Assembly: GCF_024580145.1 (NCBI RefSeq)
Contig: NZ_JANINI010000001.1
Span: forward strand, 191,550 to 255,549
DNA from: Methyloversatilis sp. XJ19-49
Lineage (GTDB): Bacteria > Pseudomonadota > Gammaproteobacteria > Burkholderiales > Rhodocyclaceae
DNA: 64,000 nucleotides
Direction of reading: 5' to 3'
Shown here: positions 58,494 through 64,000 of the stretch, in pieces
How the letters are laid out: every line of letters starts with the position of its first letter
Numbering within the stretch: position 1 is the first letter of the stretch
Notes under the pieces: model-generated
Databases searched by the model: none
Told to the model about the DNA's origin: nothing
Seen by the model: only the letters and a program-made list of their open reading frames with translations
Program-made: the position numbers and the translations under genes

Positions 58494-61298
58494 TCAAGCC
58501 GTTACCATTTTCGCCTGACCGCCGCCGTAGGTCGTCAGTCGGGTCGGCGTCCCGCCCTTCTTCAAGCGCACCGCGCAGTACTTGAACTCCGGAATCTTGC
58601 CGAACGGGTCCAGCGCTGGATTGGTCAGCATGTTGGCGGCGGCTTCGTAATACGCGAACGGGATGAACACGGCACCGATCGGCACGTTGCCATCGACACG
58701 CGCGTACAACGCGATCTTGCCGCGGCGCGATTCGACCGTCACCACCTCGCCCGGCCGCAGTTTCAGCTTCGCCATGTCGGCCGGGTTGATCGTGACGGTC
58801 GCGATCGGCTCGATGTTGTCGAGAACCGACGCCCGGCGCGTCATCGAGCCCGTGTGCCAGTGCTCGAGCTGGCGGCCGGTGATCAGCACCATCGGGAAAT
58901 CGGCATCCGGCTTTTCGTTGGCGCTGATCAGCTTGGCCGGCACCAGCTTGGCGCGGCCGGACTGGGTCGGGAAGCGTTCGATGAACACCACCTCATCGCC
59001 CGGGTCGCCCTCGTTCTCGCACGGATAGGTGACCGAGTGCTCCGCTTCCAGCCGTTCCCACGTGATGCCGGCGATCGAGTGCATCGCCTTGCGCATTTCG
59101 TTGAACACGTCCTTCGCGCCGTCGTAGTGCCAGTCCAGCCCCATGCCGTTGGCCATCTGCTGGATGATCCACAGGTCCTGCCGCGCATCGCCCGGCGGAT
59201 TGATCGCCTGACGACCCAGCTGCACCTGGCGGTCGGTGTTGGTGAAGGTGCCGGTCTTCTCCGGGAAGGCCGACGCCGGCAGCACGACATCCGCGAAATA
59301 GGCGGTTTCGGTCAGGAAGATGTCCTGCACGACCAGGCAGTCGAGCTTGGCCAGCGCATCGCGAGCGTGCTCGACGTCCGGATCGGACATGGCCGGGTTC
59401 TCGCCCATGATGTAGCAGCCGTTGAGCTTGCCGGCATGGATGGCGTCCATGATTTCGACCACGGTCAAGCCGGGGTTGGCATCGAGGCGGCTGCCCCACA
59501 ATTCTTCGAACTTGTCGCGGATGGTCTTGTTGCCGACCGCCTGATAGTCCGGGAACACCATCGGAATCAGGCCTGCATCGGACGCACCCTGCACATTGTT
59601 CTGGCCGCGCAGCGGATGCAGACCGGTGCCGCGACGACCGATCTGGCCGGTCATCATGACCATCGAAATCAGACAGCGCGCATTGTCGGTGCCGTGCACA
59701 TGCTGCGACACGCCCATGCCCCACAGGATCATCGACGCCTTCGAGGTCGCGAACATGCGCGCCACCTCGCGCAGCGTTTCGGCCGGAATGCCGCAGATCT
59801 TGGCCATGCGTTCCGGGCTGAAATCGGCCACGTTCTTCTTCAGCGCATCGAAACCCGAGGTGCGGTCGCGCACGAAGGCTTCGTCGACCAGACCTTCTTC
59901 GATGATGACGTGCATCATCGCGTTCAGCATGGCCACATCTGTGTCCGGCTTGAACTGCAGGAAGTGCGTGGCATAGCGCTGCAGGTCGTTGCGGCGCGGG
60001 TCGCACACGATGAGCCGCGCCCCCTGCTTGACCGCGTTCTTGATCCAGGTGGCGCCGACCGGGTGATTGACCAGCGGATTGGCGCCGATCAGGAAGATCA
60101 CGTCGGAGTGCAGCACATCGCGTACCGGGTTCGACACCGCGCCCGAACCGACCGCTTCCAGCAGCGCGGCGACCGACGAGGCGTGGCACAGGCGTGTGCA
60201 GTGATCGACGTTGTTGGTGCCGAAGCCGGTGCGGATCAGCTTCTGGAACAGGTAGGCCTCTTCGTTCGAGCCCTTGGCCGAACCGAAACCGGCCAGCGCG
60301 TTCGGCCCCTTGGTGTCGCGGATCGTGCGCAAGCGGCTCGTCGCGTACTCGATCGCCTCTTCCCAGCTGGCTTCGCGGAACGCCGACAGCGGATTGGCCG
60401 GATCGACGACAAAATTCTTGTGCTTCGGTGCATCGGCGCGACGGATCAGCGGCTTCGTGAGCCGCTGCGGGTGACGCGCGTAGTCGAAGCCGAAGCGGCC
60501 CTTGACGCACAGGCGCTCTTCGTTGGCCGGGCCGTCGCGGCCGGTCACCATCAGCACGCGGTCGTCCTTGACGTGATACGTCAGCTGGCAGCCGACGCCG
60601 CAGTACGGGCAGACGGAATCGACGGTCTTGTCCATCTTCACCATGCCGACACCGCCGGCCGGCATCAGCGCGCCGGTCGGGCAGGCCTGCACGCATTCGC
60701 CGCAGGCGACGCAGGTCGACGCGCCCATCGGGTCGTCCTGGTCGAACACGATCTTCGACGCCGAACCGCGGAAGGCATAGCCGATGACGTCATTGCCCTG
60801 CTCTTCGCGACAGGCGCGCACGCAGCGGTTGCACTGGATGCAGGCGTCGAGGTTTACGCTCATCGCCGGATGCGACTGGTCGCATGCCGGCTGATCACGG
60901 CCTTCGAAGCGCGACCCGGTGACGCCGAGCTTGTCCGCCCAGTGCGCCAGTTCGGAATCGGGCTTGTAGGTCTGGTCCGGCATGTCCGACAGCAGCAGTT
61001 CGACCACCATCTTCTGTGCCTTCAATGCGCGCTCCGATTCGGCTTTCACATTCATGCCGGGCGTCGGTGCGCGGCAGCAGCTCGGCGCAAGCACGCGTTC
61101 GCCGTCGATCTCGACCACACAGGCGCGGCAGTTGCCGTCCGGACGGTAGCCGTCCTTGTAGCAAAGGTGGGGGATGTCCACACCCTGGCGGGCGGCCGCC
61201 TGCAGGATGGTTTCGCCGACACGGGCCGTCATCGACTGACCGTCCAGGGTGAATTCGATCGATTGCGCGATCACCGAAGCATCAATGGGTGCATTCAT
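58494..61298 (-). CDS. fdhA: NAD-linked formate dehydrogenase, molybdopterin (probably tungsten) alpha subunit
   Basis: A 934-residue enzyme oxidising formate to CO2. The N-terminus is a NuoG-like region with a [2Fe-2S] ferredoxin (LCYKDGYRPDGNCRACVVEI), a His-Cys cluster and ferredoxin [4Fe-4S] pairs (CIQCNRCVRACRE, CVACGECVQACP). The catalytic domain begins CPYCGVGCQLTYHV. The motif NNVDHCTRLCHASSVAAL aligns Cys371 with the selenocysteine of E. coli FdhF, so this is a cysteine enzyme. The two-subunit organisation with fused NuoEF beta subunit resembles FDH1 of Methylobacterium, a tungsten enzyme; the metal here is inference. It lies 16 bases downstream of fdhB on the same strand. Confidence 0.95.
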   Translation of the reverse strand: MNAPIDASVIAQSIEFTLDGQSMTARVGETILQAAARQGVDIPHLCYKDGYRPDGNCRACVVEIDGERVLAPSCCRAPTPGMNVKAESERALKAQKMVVELLLSDMPDQTYKPDSELAHWADKLGVTGSRFEGRDQPACDQSHPAMSVNLDACIQCNRCVRACREEQGNDVIGYAFRGSASKIVFDQDDPMGASTCVACGECVQACPTGALMPAGGVGMVKMDKTVDSVCPYCGVGCQLTYHVKDDRVLMVTGRDGPANEERLCVKGRFGFDYARHPQRLTKPLIRRADAPKHKNFVVDPANPLSAFREASWEEAIEYATSRLRTIRDTKGPNALAGFGSAKGSNEEAYLFQKLIRTGFGTNNVDHCTRLCHASSVAALLEAVGSGAVSNPVRDVLHSDVIFLIGANPLVNHPVGATWIKNAVKQGARLIVCDPRRNDLQRYATHFLQFKPDTDVAMLNAMMHVIIEEGLVDEAFVRDRTSGFDALKKNVADFSPERMAKICGIPAETLREVARMFATSKASMILWGMGVSQHVHGTDNARCLISMVMMTGQIGRRGTGLHPLRGQNNVQGASDAGLIPMVFPDYQAVGNKTIRDKFEELWGSRLDANPGLTVVEIMDAIHAGKLNGCYIMGENPAMSDPDVEHARDALAKLDCLVVQDIFLTETAYFADVVLPASAFPEKTGTFTNTDRQVQLGRQAINPPGDARQDLWIIQQMANGMGLDWHYDGAKDVFNEMRKAMHSIAGITWERLEAEHSVTYPCENEGDPGDEVVFIERFPTQSGRAKLVPAKLISANEKPDADFPMVLITGRQLEHWHTGSMTRRASVLDNIEPIATVTINPADMAKLKLRPGEVVTVESRRGKIALYARVDGNVPIGAVFIPFAYYEAAANMLTNPALDPFGKIPEFKYCAVRLKKGGTPTRLTTYGGGQAKMVTA

Positions 61299-61314
61299 TT
61301 GGGTTGCCGTCCCT

Positions 61315-63003
61315 TCACTTGATTTCGTCAGGGAAATACTTGATGACGCAGCGCACCGGATTCGGTGCCGCCTGCCCGAGGCCGCAGATCGATGCGTCCA
61401 CCATGGTCTGTGACAGCTCCTCGACCAGATCGGTGTCCCACACCGGGGCTTCCATCAGCGTGTTCATCTTGGCCGTGCCAACGCGGCAGGGCGTGCATTG
61501 ACCGCACGACTCATGTTCGAAGAAGTGCATCATGTTGCGTGCCGCATCGGTTGCACGGTCATGGTCGGACAGGATGATGACCGCCGCCGAGCCGATGAAG
61601 CAGCCGTAGGGCTGCAGGGTGTCGAAGTCGAGCGGAATGTCGCCGAGGCTGGCCGGCAGGATGCCGCCGGACGCGCCGCCCGGCAGATAGCCGTACAGGG
61701 TGTGACCCGGCAGCATGCCGCCGCAGTATTCGTCGATCAGTTCGCGCACCGAAATGCCGGCCGGCGCCAGATGCACGCCCGGCTTCTTCACCCGGCCCGA
61801 CACCGAGAACGAACGCAAACCCTTGCGGCCGTTGCGGCCGTGGCCGGCGAACCATTCCGCGCCCTTCTCCACGATGTCGCGGATCCAGAACACGGTTTCC
61901 ATATTGTGTTCCAGCGTCGGATGACCGAACAGGCCGACCTGGGCGACGTAGGGCGGACGCAGGCGCGGCATGCCGCGCTTGCCTTCGATCGATTCGATCA
62001 TCGCCGACTCTTCGCCGCAGATGTAGGCGCCCGCGCCGCGGCGCAGGTGGATCGGCGGCAAAGCACAGGGCGGATCGGCCAGCAGCTTCTTCAGTTCCTT
62101 CTGCAGGATGTCGCGCACGTGCGCGTATTCGTCGCGCAGATAGACGTACACCTCACCGATGCCGACGCAGTACGCGGCGATCAGCATGCCTTCCAGAAAG
62201 CGGTGCGGATCGCGTTCGAGGTACCAGCGATCCTTGAAGGTACCCGGTTCGCCCTCGTCGATATTGATTGCCATCAGCCGCGGCGCGGCCTCCGCACGCA
62301 CGATGCGCCACTTGCGGCCGGCCGGGAATCCGGCGCCACCCAGGCCGCGCAGGCCGGAGTGCTCCATCGTCTGAATGACCGACTCGACATCGCGACGGCC
62401 TTCGACCAGATCGCGGAACAGCTGGTAACCACCGGCCTTCAGATAAGCCTTGTAGCCGACGTAACGGGGCAGCGGATGGGTCGATTCACTCGCCTTCACG
62501 GCGGCCTTCACGTCCGCTTCGGTGGCGCCGCCGAGCGCGTTCTGGCCGACCACGACGACCGGTGCCTGTTCGCAGCGGCCGACACAGGGTGCCGGAATGA
62601 CGCGTACTTTGGTGCCCAGGATGCCCGGCAGCTTCTTCAGCAGGTCGTCCGCTCCGGCCATCTTGCAGGACAGCGTGTCGCACACCCGGACGGTCAGTTC
62701 GGCCGGCGCGCCCTCGCCCTCGCGCAGCACGTCGAAGTGGTGATAGAACGTCGCGACCTCGTACACCTCGGCCTGCGACATCTTCAGTTCGGCCGCCAGC
62801 GCGGCGAGATGGCGCGCATGCACCGCGCGGTAGGTGTCCTGCAGCAGGTGCAGGCATTCGATCAGCAGATCGGGACGGCGCGGCATGCGGCCGAGCAGCG
62901 CCTGCACCTCTTCGACGGCAACCGGGTCGAGCGCGCGCCCCTTGGGCGTGGGCTTGACCATGCGGCGCATCTGCTCAAGCGGTATGGAAAACGGTTCCGA
63001 CAT
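61315..63003 (-). CDS. fdhB: Formate dehydrogenase beta subunit, NuoE-NuoF fusion
   Basis: A 562-residue NADH-forming subunit. The N-terminal about 160 residues resemble NuoE with the [2Fe-2S] cysteines VCDTLSCKMAG and CVGRCEQAPV. The rest is NuoF-like: FMN site GLRGLGGAGFPAGRKW, NAD site INIDEGEPGTFKDRW, CGEESAMIESIEG and the [4Fe-4S] motif ESCGQCTPCRVG. This fusion is typical of the two-subunit formate dehydrogenases of methylotrophs. The gene precedes fdhA; the 74-base space to the next upstream gene shows no promoter I can call with confidence. Confidence 0.94.
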   Translation of the reverse strand: MSEPFSIPLEQMRRMVKPTPKGRALDPVAVEEVQALLGRMPRRPDLLIECLHLLQDTYRAVHARHLAALAAELKMSQAEVYEVATFYHHFDVLREGEGAPAELTVRVCDTLSCKMAGADDLLKKLPGILGTKVRVIPAPCVGRCEQAPVVVVGQNALGGATEADVKAAVKASESTHPLPRYVGYKAYLKAGGYQLFRDLVEGRRDVESVIQTMEHSGLRGLGGAGFPAGRKWRIVRAEAAPRLMAINIDEGEPGTFKDRWYLERDPHRFLEGMLIAAYCVGIGEVYVYLRDEYAHVRDILQKELKKLLADPPCALPPIHLRRGAGAYICGEESAMIESIEGKRGMPRLRPPYVAQVGLFGHPTLEHNMETVFWIRDIVEKGAEWFAGHGRNGRKGLRSFSVSGRVKKPGVHLAPAGISVRELIDEYCGGMLPGHTLYGYLPGGASGGILPASLGDIPLDFDTLQPYGCFIGSAAVIILSDHDRATDAARNMMHFFEHESCGQCTPCRVGTAKMNTLMEAPVWDTDLVEELSQTMVDASICGLGQAAPNPVRCVIKYFPDEIK

Positions 63004-63077
63004 GTAGGCTCATCCTCATCGATCAATCTTGTTGTGTGGGGCACGGCTGCGAGCCGTATCCTGATTCACGTCTGACT

Positions 63078-64000
63078 TCACTGCGGGCCGAAGGCACGCG
63101 ATTCCCGGTGCAGATAGGCGAAATGCACGTTGCGGCGGTGCCACAGGGCATAGCCGTGCCAGTCGCGGAATTCCGCCAGTTCGACCTGATCCAGTGCCTC
63201 CTCGAGCGTCGCGCCGCCAACGAACAGCGCATCCACGCGCTCGACCAGTTGCTGCAGATAACGGCGCGGCGCGTCGAGAACTTCACGTCCACCCGGCGCG
63301 CCATGCGCCGGCACCACCTGCCGCGCGCCCAGCTCGATCAGCGCATCGAGCGCGGCGACCCAGCCGGTTTCATTCGCGTTGTACAGATCGGGCAGGTAAT
63401 GCGTCGCCGCCAGCTCGCCCGCGAACAGCGTGCCGCTGGCCTCGTCCAGCAGCGCGGTGGCGCCGGGCTGGAAGGTGTGTCCGTAGTGCAGCAACTTCAG
63501 CCGCCGGGTTACGCCGGTCAGCCAGCCTGAATGTTCGAAGGTCACGCTTGCGGGGGTGGGTTCAGTACCTGACATCATATTTTCGCCCAGCGCCGCCGTC
63601 AGGCGCTCGACACAGGTGTGGCAACTGGCCCGGATGAAGCGGTCTGTTTCAATATGCGCTGTAACCGGCACACCCCGTGACACAAACACGCGGTTGCCCA
63701 GCACATGGTCGCCACCGCCATAAAGATTGACCGCCGCGATGACCGGTTTGCCCAGCTCGCGTTCGACGAAGGCGAGCAGATGCTGCGCAAAACGCTGACT
63801 GGTGCCGGTGCCGACCAGGATGAGGCCGCGCGGGTCGACCAGCACCCCGATGTGTGTCACGAAACCGGCGTTGTCGGGACTGACTTCGGACGAAGCCGGA
63901 CGCAGTACGAAGACGCCATCGGCCAGCCGCGTCAGGCGCAGTTCAGGCAGTCGCTGCGCGAGCGCGGGCGCTGCGCTGGCCAGACATCCCGCGAAAATCA
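63078..64000 (-). CDS. Metallo-beta-lactamase-fold protein, incomplete at window edge
   Basis: The frame is open to the right edge; the visible part begins in a signal-peptide-like stretch (ASAAPALAQRLPELRL). An MBL fold is suggested by GFVTHIGVLVD, the position of NLYGGGDHVLGN, ALLDEASGTLFAGELA and VVPAHGAPGG. The usual metal motif HxHxDH is replaced by YGGGDH, with only the Asp-His pair kept. SCHTCVERLTAALGENM resembles the region found in quinoprotein-associated zinc hydrolases of methylotrophs. Metal binding and activity are therefore uncertain. It lies 74 bases upstream of fdhB on the same strand. Confidence 0.75.
   Translation of the reverse strand, partial: IFAGCLASAAPALAQRLPELRLTRLADGVFVLRPASSEVSPDNAGFVTHIGVLVDPRGLILVGTGTSQRFAQHLLAFVERELGKPVIAAVNLYGGGDHVLGNRVFVSRGVPVTAHIETDRFIRASCHTCVERLTAALGENMMSGTEPTPASVTFEHSGWLTGVTRRLKLLHYGHTFQPGATALLDEASGTLFAGELAATHYLPDLYNANETGWVAALDALIELGARQVVPAHGAPGGREVLDAPRRYLQQLVERVDALFVGGATLEEALDQVELAEFRDWHGYALWHRRNVHFAYLHRESRAFGPQ

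Noticed and set aside
58224-61322. 1032-codon plus-strand frame opposite fdhA, also crossing the riboswitch
   Set aside because: Antisense of a certain formate dehydrogenase; His/Arg-rich translation and no start context.
63004-63077. Molybdenum-cofactor riboswitch before fdhB
   Set aside because: The space is only 74 bases and shows none of the conserved structure.

Overview
The window is about 65% GC and encodes a Gram-negative, respiratory, nitrate-assimilating betaproteobacterium. The gene set (PQQ-pathway-type aldehyde dehydrogenase ExaC, a Mo/W formate dehydrogenase of the two-subunit NAD-linked type, Mrp/Pha antiporter, PEP-CTERM proteins, bufferin genes) fits Rhodocyclales and is reminiscent of Methyloversatilis. 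That assignment is inference from gene content; no rRNA is present. No tRNA, CRISPR array, prophage or insertion sequence was recognised.

Layout. 1-3.9 kb: end of an M20 amidohydrolase, then DUF779 and exaC-type aldehyde dehydrogenase with a divergent GAF-type regulator. 3.9-7.3 kb: a ModE-like regulator divergent from a tungstate ABC transporter tupBCA. 7.3-11.3 kb: a cluster of 32-nt palindromic repeats, hydroxypyruvate isomerase, a 2OG-Fe dioxygenase, an EAL-domain remnant, a secreted metallopeptidase and a GFA protein. 11.4-17.3 kb: seven-subunit Mrp/Mnh cation/proton antiporter operon (A and B fused), all on the minus strand. 17.5-21 kb: a lone tyrosine recombinase and a bufferin (copper-binding modified peptide) operon bufABC. 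21-25.2 kb: NADP-glutamate dehydrogenase divergent from amtB, separated by three NtrC-like sites and a sigma-54 promoter, then a phospholipase A. 25.2-29 kb: sensor kinase co-transcribed with two tandem tartronate-semialdehyde-reductase-like genes. 29-31.8 kb: a TrpD2/YbiB protein and a chemoreceptor.

31.8-42.5 kb is a nitrate-assimilation cluster: nirB, nirD, nitrate transporter, a PP2C/Ser-Thr kinase fusion, nitrate reductase nasA and a second TrpD2 protein. It has sigma-54-like promoters before nirB (with an unusually long leader) and before nasA. With gdhA/amtB this makes a coherent nitrogen-limitation regulon: nitrate import, reduction to ammonium, ammonium uptake and assimilation into glutamate.

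42.5-54.3 kb holds mostly housekeeping or stress genes (dienelactone hydrolase, yaaA, HU, yciB, yciI, bolA, parvulin, flavodoxin-like protein, pirin, LysR, CobW-type GTPase, selO, an aspartoacylase-like protein). 54.3-58.4 kb is a minus-strand operon preceded by a clear cobalamin riboswitch. It encodes two PEP-CTERM surface proteins followed by a BtuB-like TonB receptor, probably a B12 capture system and the most interesting locus of the window. 58.4-63 kb is the formate dehydrogenase pair fdhA/fdhB, ended by a strong terminator. Its likely tungsten cofactor would connect it to tupBCA. The window ends inside a metallo-beta-lactamase-fold gene whose metal motif is degenerate.
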